From contig CAJKWK010000071.1 in assembly GCA_905203555.1 (NCBI GenBank), positions 1 to 10,593 of the forward strand: 10,593 nucleotides of DNA, given 5' to 3'. Under the pieces are notes generated by a model. It saw only the letters and a list, made by a program, of their open reading frames with translations, ran no database searches and was not told where the DNA came from. Shown one piece after another: positions 1 through 7,137 of the stretch; position 1 is the stretch's first letter; every line of letters starts with the position of its first letter. The position numbers and the translations under genes were made by a program. Source of the DNA: an uncultured Lachnospiraceae bacterium. Lineage in GTDB: Bacteria; Bacillota; Clostridia; Lachnospirales; Lachnospiraceae.

Positions 1-3000
1 TGGAGACCTTGATCTTCTGGCGGATGGGACGTTCCTGAACCTTGGTCGGAGCAGCGATCGTGCCTGCATCCTGCATGATGGTATCTTCTCCCGGATAGCC
101 CAGCTGCAGATCTTCAATGTAGCTTCCGGCTGTCTGAGGAGCAATGTAAAAACCTACCACTGCATTATTTTTTGCAAATGCCGCATTGACAATATCATTT
201 GTGGTTTCTTCATCATAACGGATGCGTACCAGGTATTCTCCGGCTCCATCAAAATGTACCGTGTAGGTATTCGTATTTGGATCCCAGACAATCTGGTCTG
301 CCGGAATTGCTGTTTCTTCTTCCTCAATTTTTGTTACCATCTGAGTGACGGTTTCCTCCACCATTTTAGTGATGGTTGCCGGATCGCCGTTGCTTTCGTA
401 CTTCTGTTCCCCTTCTGCATATGCCCACCAGGTCTTTCCGGTAGTATCCGCATAGGTGATCTGGGATAAATCTTCATACCGAGTCACATTGGTTTTGCTT
501 GGCTTCTGGTCGTTAATAACAAACCCAGAACTATTATGTGAAAGCTGTGTTGCATCATACTGTGCATACAGATAACCGTCGGTTCCGTCAATAGATACCG
601 ATTTCTTTACAAAAACAATCTGGTTTTTGAAGTCGTAAACGCTTTCCGGCGCATCCTTCAGAGAATACTGCACAACATAGGAACCATTCTGTTCTCCGAC
701 GATCCGCATCTGATGGAATGCCGTATATTCTGCCAGCACACTGGTCATGTTGTTGAAGGATTCCTGGTCATTGCTTCCCATTGGCACTAATACCCACGGT
801 GCTGCCGGATCTGGCTGTCCAAATGCTGCCTTTTCCAGTGCTGCATTGTATTTTTCAGTAAACGTGTTTCCGCTGGCATGATTGAAATCATCCGCCTTCG
901 GAAGCGCGTATGCAACAGAACTTTTTGGTACATACAGTTTATCGCCGCTATCTGTGATGGTATTCTGGACCGTCGCTGTCTTTCCGTTTGGCAGAGTGAT
1001 CACATCACCAACCTGCGCTTCGACGCGTTCTCCGTTAATCAGTACGGGCTGATCGGCCTGTCCCATGACTGGGAATTCTTTTTCTACCCACTGCTTTACT
1101 TCCTCTTCCTTTTCTACTTTCGTCTGTTTTACAGTGTAGAACTGTGCAAGGTCTTTGTTCTGTGTTAAGTTTTTGAAGGTTACATCAAAACCATTAACGG
1201 TATCCTGGCCAGTGATTGTAATATCATTATAAGAAGATATTTTCCCGTTATCCTCCTGCTTTTCGATTAAATTCATCTTTCCAATCGATACCGTTCCTTC
1301 TACAGATACCTCTCCGCCGTTGGCGAATGCTTCCTTATTTGTAGTAGCCATATCTTTTCCGTAGACAGACAGCTCGTATCCTTCGGATCTGGAAAGCTCT
1401 TTAATATAGTAGTTTGCCGGATTTTTACCAGATACAATCAGTGGCCGGCCGATCCAGCAGTTCCCGTTGTTATCCTCATTGTTGGAAACCGGGTAAGTTG
1501 TTCCATCATCTTGGCCTTCCCCTTTGTTCAGGCCCTGGTTACTGGAATGTTTGTGATAATGGTCATCGGTGTGGTCATTGCCGCCGGATTCAGAATCCGT
1601 CAGTGTAACTTTGGAAGAACCATCGGCATCCCAGCCAACAAACTGCTCATTATCCTGTACGGCAGCGTCTGCTTTCCCCTGCTCTGTATGCAGGTTTCCT
1701 GGGCCATCCCAGGCCGCATCGGTCCGCTTTACGATCTTACCCTGCTCATAATCATATGTCATTCCTGGTGCTTCCGTAATGGTCATAAAGGAGGCATCGC
1801 CGTTTCGGTCAGTGGTTGTTACTGCTACCAAATCTCCAGCCTGGTAAACGACTCCGGTATCCTGATCATTTTCCGTATTCTGTTCGGAATCAGGATGGGT
1901 AATGTCTGTCATGGCAAATAAGCCATAAACAGCGCCTTCCAGAGTGCCATCCCCGTTTTCAGCAGCATAGGTTTCCGGGTAATCCTCTCCACTCACCAAA
2001 TCCAGATCCCGTTTGTTGAAGTGGATCTCGCCTTCGGTACGATGATCGTAAATGATAAATGTCCAGCATTCCACATCTCTGGCTCCCTGTGTGTGAGGAG
2101 TGACATCGGATGTTTCAAAATTGGTGTTTCCAATATAGGTAACTCCATCCTTTTTCGGCGGCTGTGAATCTCTTGCTGCCCCGTCTTTTCCTTCTCGATT
2201 TTCTTCGTCATCTTTGCCGCCAAAGAATTCTGATACTTTTTCCTTTAATATATGGAAAAACGATTTTTCTTCCTGCTCGACCTCATCTTTTACTGCATCC
2301 GATGAGGTAGCGTCGGAATCCGTGGCGATTTCTATGCCGTCATCGGTAATCTCCAGATCCGGGATTTCCGAGTCGTCTTTTTCAACCTTGTCTTCTGTGT
2401 CGGTTGCTTCGTCAGAATCCTTGCTTTCTGATTCCGGCTTGGACTCCACTGGTTCTTCATCGGATTCTGATTCGGATGTTTCCTCCGTTTCGGATTCCGG
2501 TTCCGTCTTTTCCGCTGATTCTGCTATCTCTTCCCTTTCTTCTTTTTCTTCTTCCGATTCCGCAACGGACTCTTTTGAAGTCGGGAGCTGGGAAGTCGGA
2601 ATTTGTAAAATTACCATTTCTGGATCCTTCTCCGCTTCTGAAGCAGTAGCAAGGTCATTACGGGATTCATCCCCTGTCGCAAATTCTGTTTCACTTTGAT
2701 TTACAACAGCAGCGTTTGAAGAAGCTCCACTCTTTTCGGAAAGGTATTCGCTGGAATGAATGACAACGCGTTCTACTGGAATATCATCGGTGTGATTACC
2801 ATGAATGATATATCCGTCCCGTGCAGCAATTTCTTCGGCGCTGTAATCGTAGGTCAGGCTGATAAAATCATCATAAAACTGATCCCTGTCTGCAATCAGT
2901 TCATTTTTCGCAGCATCCGAAATACTTTCTTCGGCGGTGTGGAAAAAGCCGCCTTCGGCTGCCAACTGCTCACAGTAATCCACCTGCTCCTGCCAGGCTT

Positions 3001-4717
3001 CTTCTGCAAGGGCATCCAGCTCCGCATTCAGTTCATCGCAGTCACAGTCTTCGTCTTCCTCATGATCACATTCATAATGCACCACGATAGGCTTTGGATG
3101 GCCGGTGCAGTAACCTTTTGTGTAGGTATAATCATAGGTATCGGAATGCGCCTTTGTGGAAGTTGGATTTCCGATTGTGTTGGTTTCGTACAGGTAACCA
3201 TCAGCTCCGGTCACATTATCATCCCGGTTACAGGCATCCTCATCGTCCCAACGGGTGAACTGGCTGCCGCTGTCGTTGGCCCAGTTGTATTTGGTACCGA
3301 TGTTGGAAGCTTCGCTTTCTGGGTGGTCAAGATAGGTATTTCCAAGCTGTGTGCCGGCATCACCCCAGTCTCCTAAGGTGTCATACTCTAAAATATCCCA
3401 ATGGGAACCCTTCAGAGGCTTTCCGGTTTCGGAATCCAGCTTCCGAAGATCTACGTTGTAGGTGGTCTGCCAGTCTTCGCTGTGCTTGTAGCGGTGTACT
3501 TCCAGGGTGATGGAGCCTTCGCCGCCTTCACCGCCGCCTCCGCCACCACCGCCACCGTCTCCAGGATCGCCGGGGATCAGTGACATATCTTTCTGCATGG
3601 CACAGAACATGGTCTGGAAACCACCATGCGTAAATTTATTGTTTGCATCATTTGCACAGAAGTCAAACTCGTAAAGAACGGGTTGTGAAAGGTCGGTTAA
3701 GTAGCCCTGTTTTTCAAACTGAATGGTAAAATTCGCTTTCGTAAAGTCTGCTCCTGCAGGTCCTTCAAAAATGATTTCGGCGTTTCCCGTTGCTACATTG
3801 TACTCATTTTGGACAATCTTCCATCCACCAGGTCCTACATCTTTTCCATCCAATTTGATATTTTTGTAGTAAGACTCCCATACACTGGGCAGCCCTTGGC
3901 ATGGTAATGTTGCAATGTACTGGTTGGGATTAGCCGGATTTTGAACGGCTGCGATTTTATTTGCTGTTACACCGGATTCCGTATTCTGGATTGCATTGTA
4001 CATGACAATAGCAGCATCCCAGCAATCGTAGAAAAATTTTTCTCTTTTTTCTCTTAATTTTTCTGCGATGGATGAATCCAATTGGGTAGTTTTGCCCTCC
4101 CATGTGTGCGGATCTAAATGGTATTCATACTGCATGGCATTACAGTATGCCTGATACCCAGCTGCACGATCCATCGTTGTGATTCTAGCATCAAGTCCCA
4201 TTCGTCCTTCAATGGCGAGCAGTACAGATTGGGCCATGATCTGCAGTTCCGTGGTCGAATACATACTGCGACAATCTGAAAGGGACTGTTTTCCTGGAGC
4301 TACTGCGGCGGCTGCGGCGAGACAGAAGGCAAACTTTCGCATTACATCTTCTAGTTCATTATATTGCACACTTTTATTTCCAGAAAAATCTTTGTAATTA
4401 TCAATATACAATTCTTGTCTTACCCACGCTTCGGTTCCCTTTGGTGGTTGACCGGTATGGTTTGCTACGCAGAAGGTGTATCGTCCGTTCATATCCTTAA
4501 ACTCGCCCGTTCCGCCCTCGAAGTAAGTTTTCCTGGGCCAACCGAACGGAGTCCCGTCTGTCGTTGGAATTTCGCTCCACATTAGTTTAGAGCCTGTCAT
4601 CATTTCTTCATGTTCATGAAGTATTGCGAAGGAATCCACATAAATGTGATTGACCACAGGTCCTGCAGCTAGTGCGGCAGCAAGTAAAAACGCTATCGCC
4701 CGTTTTTGTTTTTTCAT
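1..4717 (-). CDS. Large secreted surface protein, SpaA/prealbumin-like, candidate thioester domain (3' end outside window)
   Basis: The minus frame is open from the ATG at 4717 to the window edge, 1572 codons with no stop, so the C-terminus (and any LPXTG or membrane anchor) is missing. Residues 1 to about 25 (MKKQKRAIAFLLAAALAAGP) form a signal peptide. Residues ~60-220 resemble a Cys-Gln thioester domain, with candidate Cys83 (RYTFCVANH) and Gln163 (IMAQSVLLAIE). A Gly-rich linker lies at ~381-399. SpaA-like pilin domains begin near Lys426 (VDLRKLDSETGKPLKG), Lys902 (GEIHFNKRDLDL) and probably Lys1147 (GTVSIGKMNL); in that family such lysines can form isopeptide bonds. Residues ~700-810 are a Ser/Glu/Asp-rich low-complexity stretch. 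The likely role is adhesion or cell contact. Giant proteins of this kind are common cargo of clostridial conjugative elements, which fits the tnpW remnant beside it. The start is supported by a GGAGG site. Surface location is firm; the thioester is inference. Confidence 0.5.
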   Translation of the reverse strand, partial: MKKQKRAIAFLLAAALAAGPVVNHIYVDSFAILHEHEEMMTGSKLMWSEIPTTDGTPFGWPRKTYFEGGTGEFKDMNGRYTFCVANHTGQPPKGTEAWVRQELYIDNYKDFSGNKSVQYNELEDVMRKFAFCLAAAAAVAPGKQSLSDCRSMYSTTELQIMAQSVLLAIEGRMGLDARITTMDRAAGYQAYCNAMQYEYHLDPHTWEGKTTQLDSSIAEKLREKREKFFYDCWDAAIVMYNAIQNTESGVTANKIAAVQNPANPNQYIATLPCQGLPSVWESYYKNIKLDGKDVGPGGWKIVQNEYNVATGNAEIIFEGPAGADFTKANFTIQFEKQGYLTDLSQPVLYEFDFCANDANNKFTHGGFQTMFCAMQKDMSLIPGDPGDGGGGGGGGGEGGEGSITLEVHRYKHSEDWQTTYNVDLRKLDSETGKPLKGSHWDILEYDTLGDWGDAGTQLGNTYLDHPESEASNIGTKYNWANDSGSQFTRWDDEDACNRDDNVTGADGYLYETNTIGNPTSTKAHSDTYDYTYTKGYCTGHPKPIVVHYECDHEEDEDCDCDELNAELDALAEEAWQEQVDYCEQLAAEGGFFHTAEESISDAAKNELIADRDQFYDDFISLTYDYSAEEIAARDGYIIHGNHTDDIPVERVVIHSSEYLSEKSGASSNAAVVNQSETEFATGDESRNDLATASEAEKDPEMVILQIPTSQLPTSKESVAESEEEKEEREEIAESAEKTEPESETEETSESESDEEPVESKPESESKDSDEATDTEDKVEKDDSEIPDLEITDDGIEIATDSDATSSDAVKDEVEQEEKSFFHILKEKVSEFFGGKDDEENREGKDGAARDSQPPKKDGVTYIGNTNFETSDVTPHTQGARDVECWTFIIYDHRTEGEIHFNKRDLDLVSGEDYPETYAAENGDGTLEGAVYGLFAMTDITHPDSEQNTENDQDTGVVYQAGDLVAVTTTDRNGDASFMTITEAPGMTYDYEQGKIVKRTDAAWDGPGNLHTEQGKADAAVQDNEQFVGWDADGSSKVTLTDSESGGNDHTDDHYHKHSSNQGLNKGEGQDDGTTYPVSNNEDNNGNCWIGRPLIVSGKNPANYYIKELSRSEGYELSVYGKDMATTNKEAFANGGEVSVEGTVSIGKMNLIEKQEDNGKISSYNDITITGQDTVNGFDVTFKNLTQNKDLAQFYTVKQTKVEKEEEVKQWVEKEFPVMGQADQPVLINGERVEAQVGDVITLPNGKTATVQNTITDSGDKLYVPKSSVAYALPKADDFNHASGNTFTEKYNAALEKAAFGQPDPAAPWVLVPMGSNDQESFNNMTSVLAEYTAFHQMRIVGEQNGSYVVQYSLKDAPESVYDFKNQIVFVKKSVSIDGTDGYLYAQYDATQLSHNSSGFVINDQKPSKTNVTRYEDLSQITYADTTGKTWWAYAEGEQKYESNGDPATITKMVEETVTQMVTKIEEEETAIPADQIVWDPNTNTYTVHFDGAGEYLVRIRYDEETTNDIVNAAFAKNNAVVGFYIAPQTAGSYIEDLQLGYPGEDTIMQDAGTIAAPTKVQERPIRQKIKVS

Positions 4718-4728
4718 AATATTTACAT

Positions 4729-4733
4729 CCTCC
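4729..4733 (-). promoter_or_regulatory. Ribosome binding site of the large surface protein
   Basis: The minus strand reads GGAGG 11 nt before the ATG at 4717. The spacing is long but acceptable. It selects this start, which directly precedes a signal peptide. I could not find a convincing promoter for this gene between 4734 and 4880. Confidence 0.5.
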
Positions 4734-4883
4734 ATTTCTTTTTCTTTCTTTTAATTATGAAAAAAAATTGAGGAATATTGGAAAAAGAAAAGAACCTGTT
4801 CCGTTTGGAAAAGATTCCACAGATAGCAGATTAGGCACAGGATATGCAGAAAACAGCAAAAATAAATATAGAGAGATATAGAG

Positions 4884-5074
4884 ATGAATGTCCACTTTAC
4901 CGTGGAAGAAAGTAATTCAATCAGCATTTTGAGGGTAAAAGTCGAAAAGTAATTATACAAAGTATTTTAGATGTAAAGAAATATTTGGATGATGCGGAAA
5001 TGTGGAAGGTGGTATCAAAAGTGCTTGAAAAATTGAGCAGTATGTCAGATGAGGAATTTATAGCGGAAGAATAA
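4884..5074 (+). pseudogene. tnpW: tnpW-like transposon protein gene, broken by a one-base frameshift
   Basis: The plus frame starts MNVHFTVEESNSISI, matching the start of TnpW, the small (~60-70 aa) protein of Tn4451-type and related clostridial mobile elements (from memory: MNxxFTVEE). It then stops early at 4950-4952. In another frame the sequence continues FEGKSRKVIIQSILDV, then DAEMWKVVSKVLEKLSSM, then SDEEFIAEE and a stop at 5072-5074, which is the expected TnpW C-terminal pattern (KLxxMxDEEF). Restoring one T in the run near 4926-4930 (ATTTTGAG to ATTTTTGAG) joins the halves as ISI-FEGKS. The function of TnpW is unknown. In intact elements it usually lies near the site-specific recombinase, which is absent here. 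The start has only a weak purine-rich ribosome site. A sequencing error at the T-run cannot be excluded. Confidence 0.5.
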
Positions 5075-5085
5075 AAGTTGGGAGT

Positions 5086-5121
5086 ACAGAGAATAGCATA
5101 GCTGTATTTACTATTCTCTGT
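5086..5121 (+). repeat. Perfect 11-bp inverted repeat after tnpW
   Basis: ACAGAGAATAG (5086-5096) pairs perfectly with CTATTCTCTGT (5111-5121) around a 14-nt loop. It begins 12 nt after the tnpW stop. No T-run follows, so it is not a typical intrinsic terminator. It could be a processing or regulatory hairpin, or a recombinase-binding site. Confidence 0.5.
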
Positions 5122-5160
5122 GAAATGGGATAAAATTTATACAGAACTACAATAAAAATC

Positions 5161-5188
5161 TTGCAAAACAGTGCGAGTATGATACGAT
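5161..5188 (+). promoter_or_regulatory. Predicted promoter of the short structured RNA
   Basis: TTGCAA (5161-5166), a 16-nt spacer, then TACGAT (5183-5188). Transcription would start near 5195, about 70 nt before a strong terminator, so the visible product is a short RNA or a leader. Confidence 0.5.
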
Positions 5189-5194
5189 AGAATC

Positions 5195-5299
5195 GAGCCG
5201 TGGGAAGGCAAGGGTTGTTTGCGAGAGCAAACGATGCCCTTAATCCAAATATTCCATTAACGGGGCGGGCAGGTGTATATCATCTGCTCGTTTTTTTTT
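5195..5299 (+). ncRNA. Short structured RNA or attenuated leader next to tnpW
   Basis: About 100 nt lie between the promoter and a strong terminator with no credible reading frame. The RNA can fold into nested stems: CCGT (5198-5201) with ACGG (5260-5263), GGAA (5203-5206) with TTCC (5252-5255), AAGGG (5210-5214) with CCCTT (5237-5241), and GTTTGC (5217-5222) with GCAAAC (5227-5232) around a GAGA loop. The terminator hairpin follows. It may be a regulatory leader that once controlled a recombinase, now lost, or a free-standing small RNA of the element. The boundaries are inferred from promoter and terminator only. Confidence 0.5.
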
Positions 5300-5364
5300 G
5301 TACTTATTTGGTGGTTTATTTCCATAGAAAAATGTAATTTTTGATATAATAAAAGCCTTGACAT
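5257..5364 (-). pseudogene. Truncated reading frame downstream of RNA A, unknown product
   Basis: On the minus strand AAAGGA (5371-5376) lies 6 nt before an ATG at 5364. The frame reads MSRLLLYQKLHFSMEINHQI and stops after 35 codons. The last third runs through the terminator of the plus-strand RNA (5266-5299), so the original gene probably lost its remainder when the tnpW-side DNA joined here near 5300. Its place, a promoter, a repeat-bearing RNA and a hairpin followed closely by a well-started frame, is where the toxin of a type III toxin-antitoxin locus would be. The residues left are too few to assign a family. It could also be a chance frame. Confidence 0.5.
5266..5299 (+). terminator. 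Strong intrinsic terminator
   Basis: CGGGCAGGTG (5266-5275) pairs with CATCTGCTCG (5281-5290), ten pairs including two G-U, with loop TATAT and nine T (5291-5299). It ends the structured RNA. Confidence 0.5.
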
Positions 5365-5391
5365 AAAGATTCCTTTCTTTTATTAATTTTA

Positions 5392-5590
5392 AAGGGAGGT
5401 CTCGCCAACGCCGTAGCGTCGAACCACCTCCCTTAATGACTGATTTTTCCGTTGTCCGCCAACCGTCACGCCCAAAGTCGTGCATCACTTTCAGGTTTTA
5501 TCGCTGCCTGCCAGCCTCAGGTCCATACGCCCTGCATCGCTTTCGGATTTTGCGTGTCAGTCACACGAGCGGAATGACGTCCGCTTTCCT
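5392..5590 (-). ncRNA. Structured RNA A with two tandem ~51-nt repeats, type III antitoxin-like
   Basis: Transcription on minus would start near 5590. The RNA begins with hairpins AGCGGA/TCCGCT (5568-5585) and CGTGT/ACACG (5553-5567). Two contiguous direct repeats follow, 5551-5500 and 5499-5449, each starting AAAAYC and containing GAAAGYGATGCA. Many differences between them are transitions. A four-pair stem covaries: CAGG/CCTG in the first copy (5534-5531 with 5521-5518) and CACG/CGTG in the second (5482-5479 with 5470-5467). The 3' hairpin AAGGGAGGT/ACCTCCCTT (5434-5392) holds an inner ACGC/GCGT stem; the following T tract is poor. Known type III antitoxins are short repeat arrays read through a weak terminator into the toxin gene, and this layout matches. 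The downstream gene is truncated, so the locus is probably inactive. Confidence 0.5.
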
Positions 5591-5596
5591 ATTTTT

Positions 5597-5623
5597 ATTA
5601 TATGCGAAATCTTAAAAAATCAA
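5597..5623 (-). promoter_or_regulatory. Promoter of RNA A
   Basis: Minus-strand TTGATT (5623-5618), a 15-nt spacer, then TATAAT (5602-5597). The spacer is two bases short of ideal. The box CTTATCTGCAAG lies at 5631-5642. Confidence 0.5.
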
Positions 5624-5630
5624 CTATTTT

Positions 5631-5642
5631 CTTATCTGCAAG
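5631..5642 (+). promoter_or_regulatory. Shared promoter box, copy 1 (CTTATCTGCAAG)
   Basis: A 12-bp motif preceded by a T-run, also found near four other promoters in the window (6651, 8361, 8795, 10407). It is upstream of the RNA A promoter by 7 nt. Possible roles are a regulator site or an end sequence of a small cassette. Confidence 0.5.
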
Positions 5643-5691
5643 GTTTTTTACAAGAACTGAAATGGGTTTCGATTTTATCATCGAAGCATTG

Positions 5692-5728
5692 AAAAAAAGA
5701 CCTTCCGATATCAGAAGATCTCTTTTTT
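5692..5728. terminator. Bidirectional intrinsic terminator
   Basis: An imperfect inverted repeat (GACCTTCC / AGAAGATC around GATATC, 5699-5720) is flanked by seven A on the left (5692-5698) and six T on the right (5723-5728). It starts 4 nt past the stop of the minus-strand gene ending at 5732, whose mRNA it ends. Confidence 0.5.
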
Positions 5729-5731
5729 ACA

Positions 5732-6565
5732 TTAATACAGATACACAGGACTATCTGGATAAATGTACCACTGACCATTGCTTCCAGCTGTCAGTAACAC
5801 CATAATGCCTGTTTCTCCAACATCTCCCCAAGCCATCCGGTAGCTCCCTCCGGGAAGTCCGAAAATTGTATCAGTACGTCCCGTTGAAGCCATAGGCCGA
5901 CGCCCAGTAGCATTGGATTCGCAACCAGTACTATCATAAAAAGCATTCATTTCGATACCACTTTCTGGTAAATTGTTAAACACAGTCTTTGCAGGCCCAT
6001 AAATCGAACCAACCCAGTTCGCAGTCGGACTTGTTTCAACTCTTAAAACAGCATCGCCATAATTTACAGCATATGTAGTTCCAGGCTCTGGCCATTCAAT
6101 TTCTGTTTTATTCGGCAGCCGGTCCACTCCACCAGCTCCCATCATGCTGACAATTTCCTGGTTTAACGTGATCTGCTCAATACTCTTTCCATCTGTCACC
6201 GGATTCCCTGTATTTGTCTGTGTAGCAGTCTGTGCAGCTAATACCTCGTCCCCAAGGTCCAGCATTACAGCGCGTTTCTGTACCACCCCGTCCTGCACCC
6301 AAGCACCGTCTGCATTCACTGTATACCCGTCAGGTGTGGTCGTGTTGGTTGCAAGATAGCCGTTTCCATCAAAATAGTAACTTTCTGCAGTGCCATCTCC
6401 ATCTCCGTCAACCCATTTCCACTCGCTTGCCGGATAACTTCCATCTGTTCTCTGCCACCACCATCCGGTTTCGTTCTGCTGCCAGGATCCCATTGCCGCG
6501 AATGCCGTCATACTCATTATCATACTCATCGCTGCCACTGCCGCTACTAAAAGTCTCTTTTTCAT
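5732..6565 (-). CDS. Small secreted cell-wall-binding-repeat protein
   Basis: The product has 277 aa. I chose the ATG at 6565, not an upstream in-frame ATG, because AAGGAG sits just before it and a textbook signal peptide follows (MKKRLLVAAVAAMSMIMSMT, cleavage after about residue 23, AFA-A). Residues ~26-95 are tryptophan/aromatic and DGDGDG-rich (GSWQQNETGWWWQ, EWKWVDGDGDGTAESYYFDG, NGYLATNTTTPDGYTVNADG), typical of choline- or cell-wall-binding repeats in Lachnospiraceae. Residues ~140-277 (around VDRLPNKTEIEWPEPGTTYA and LPGGSYRMAWGDVGETGIMV) form a C-terminal domain I do not recognise; it has no catalytic motif I can see. The protein is probably exported and held at the envelope. It has its own promoter (6613-6641) and a terminator, so it is a single-gene unit. 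The binding-repeat call is firm; the ligand and role are unknown. Confidence 0.5.
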   Translation of the reverse strand: MKKRLLVAAVAAMSMIMSMTAFAAMGSWQQNETGWWWQRTDGSYPASEWKWVDGDGDGTAESYYFDGNGYLATNTTTPDGYTVNADGAWVQDGVVQKRAVMLDLGDEVLAAQTATQTNTGNPVTDGKSIEQITLNQEIVSMMGAGGVDRLPNKTEIEWPEPGTTYAVNYGDAVLRVETSPTANWVGSIYGPAKTVFNNLPESGIEMNAFYDSTGCESNATGRRPMASTGRTDTIFGLPGGSYRMAWGDVGETGIMVLLTAGSNGQWYIYPDSPVYLY

Positions 6566-6612
6566 AATAAAAATCTCCTTTTCTGGTATTTTTCTTTTTT
6601 GAATCTGACTAC

Positions 6613-6641
6613 ATTTTACCGCAGAAATCAAATTCCTGCAA
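6613..6641 (-). promoter_or_regulatory. Promoter of the cell-wall-binding protein gene
   Basis: Minus-strand TTGCAG (6641-6636), a 17-nt spacer and TAAAAT (6618-6613), about 48 nt upstream of the ATG. It belongs to a 62-bp block (6601-6662) that aligns without gaps with 8745-8806. Confidence 0.5.
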
Positions 6642-6650
6642 ACCGAAAAA

Positions 6651-6662
6651 CTTGCGGATATG
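6651..6662 (-). promoter_or_regulatory. Shared promoter box, copy 2
   Basis: The minus strand reads CATATCCGCAAG, 11 of 12 matches to the box at 8361 and 10407. It is 9 nt upstream of the -35, the same distance as the copy at 8795-8806, and in the opposite orientation to copies 1, 3 and 5. Confidence 0.5.
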
Positions 6663-6701
6663 GAAAAATGGGTTATTTTTATGAAATTTTTCATTCCAAT
6701 T

Positions 6702-6928
6702 CTTTATATTCCAGTATGGAGAGATTTATACTGATCAGGTGTTGTAAAATCCATTTCGTAAAGAACCTTTACATTCCAACATGGAGAGATTCATACTGCT
6801 ATAGCTAATATTTCTGCAATTTCATCAGTAATCTTTACATTCCAACATGGAGAGATTCATACTTCTTTACTGCTATAAAAGCCCCAGCCCCGCCAGTACT
6901 TTACATTCCAATGTGGAGAGATTTATAC
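6702..6928 (-). CRISPR. CRISPR-like array, four repeats and three spacers, no cas genes
   Basis: Four 30-bp repeats start at 6702, 6767, 6833 and 6899 (period 65, 66, 66), separated by unrelated spacers of 35, 36 and 36 nt (6732-6766, 6797-6832, 6863-6898). Repeats 2 and 3 are identical (core ATTCCAACATGGAGAGAT); repeats 1 and 4 differ at a few positions. All keep a TCCA-NNN-TGGA stem with a variable 3-nt loop (GTA, ACA, ACA, ATG). On the minus strand the repeat ends GGAATGTAAAG, like the handle end of clostridial type I-B repeats as I recall them, which suggests minus-strand transcription with the leader on the 6929-7015 side. The trailer-end repeat (6702) is slightly degenerate, as is usual. 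No cas gene is in the window, so Cas proteins would have to act in trans. A non-CRISPR hairpin array is the alternative. Confidence 0.5.
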
Positions 6929-7015
6929 AGCGAATTTATCGCTATTACACGCATAAAACATTTGAGACGATGTTGTTTGCATTATAATTATGCGTTTAAT
7001 TTCCAGATTTCTAGT
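6929..7015 (-). promoter_or_regulatory. Conserved CRISPR-adjacent (leader-like) sequence with inverted repeat
   Basis: This stretch directly follows the repeat at 6899 and is related to 8855-8943 beside the solo repeat. It contains ACGCATAA (6949-6956) paired with TTATGCGT (6988-6995) enclosing AACATT/GATGTT (6957-6962 with 6969-6974). A local hairpin AGCGA/TCGCT lies at 6929-6943. Compared with the second copy, the outer stem shows two compensating changes. A shared flank next to both repeat loci is what a CRISPR leader would be. Confidence 0.5.
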
Positions 7016-7033
7016 AAAAAGTCATAGCACAAA

Positions 7034-7088
7034 AAAAAGAAACCTCCCATTTCTGAAAGGTCTCTTCATCAAATCATTTGCAAATATT
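7034..7088 (-). terminator. Terminator of the PBECR4 gene within a 55-bp repeat, copy 1
   Basis: In minus-strand RNA GAGACCUUCCA pairs with UGGGAGGUUUC (11 pairs, two G-U) around a GAAA loop, followed by a U-run (A7031-7038 on plus). The two non-Watson-Crick positions are wobbles only on the minus strand, which gives the direction. The block 7034-7088 matches 10539-10593 at 53 of 55 positions. Confidence 0.5.
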
Positions 7089-7137
7089 TTGATTTTCCAT
7101 TATGTGGCTGTCTTGTTATCATATTTCCACTATTTTT

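Noticed and set aside
2214..2699. Plus-strand frame of 161 codons rich in serine
   Set aside because: It is the antisense shadow of the Glu/Ser/Asp-rich linker of the minus-strand surface protein; codon bias there creates it. No ribosome site.
2756..3376. Plus-strand frame of 206 codons
   Set aside because: It lies inside the uninterrupted minus-strand surface gene and has no ribosome site or recognisable domain.
4751..4960. Minus-strand 69-codon hydrophobic frame
   Set aside because: It is antisense to the tnpW remnant in AT-rich DNA and has no ribosome site.
5240..5488. Minus-strand frame of 82 codons
   Set aside because: It runs through the RNA A repeat, its hairpin and the terminator of another transcript, has a poor start and reads as low-quality sequence.
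6702..6928. CsrA-sponge-type RNA with GGA hairpins
   Set aside because: The hairpins carry GGA in the stem, not the loop, and the regular 65-66-bp period with unrelated spacers fits CRISPR better.
6929..7015. Integron attC site
   Set aside because: The inverted repeat folds like one, but the required core sites (RYYYAAC and GTTRRRY) are not in the right places and no integrase is present.
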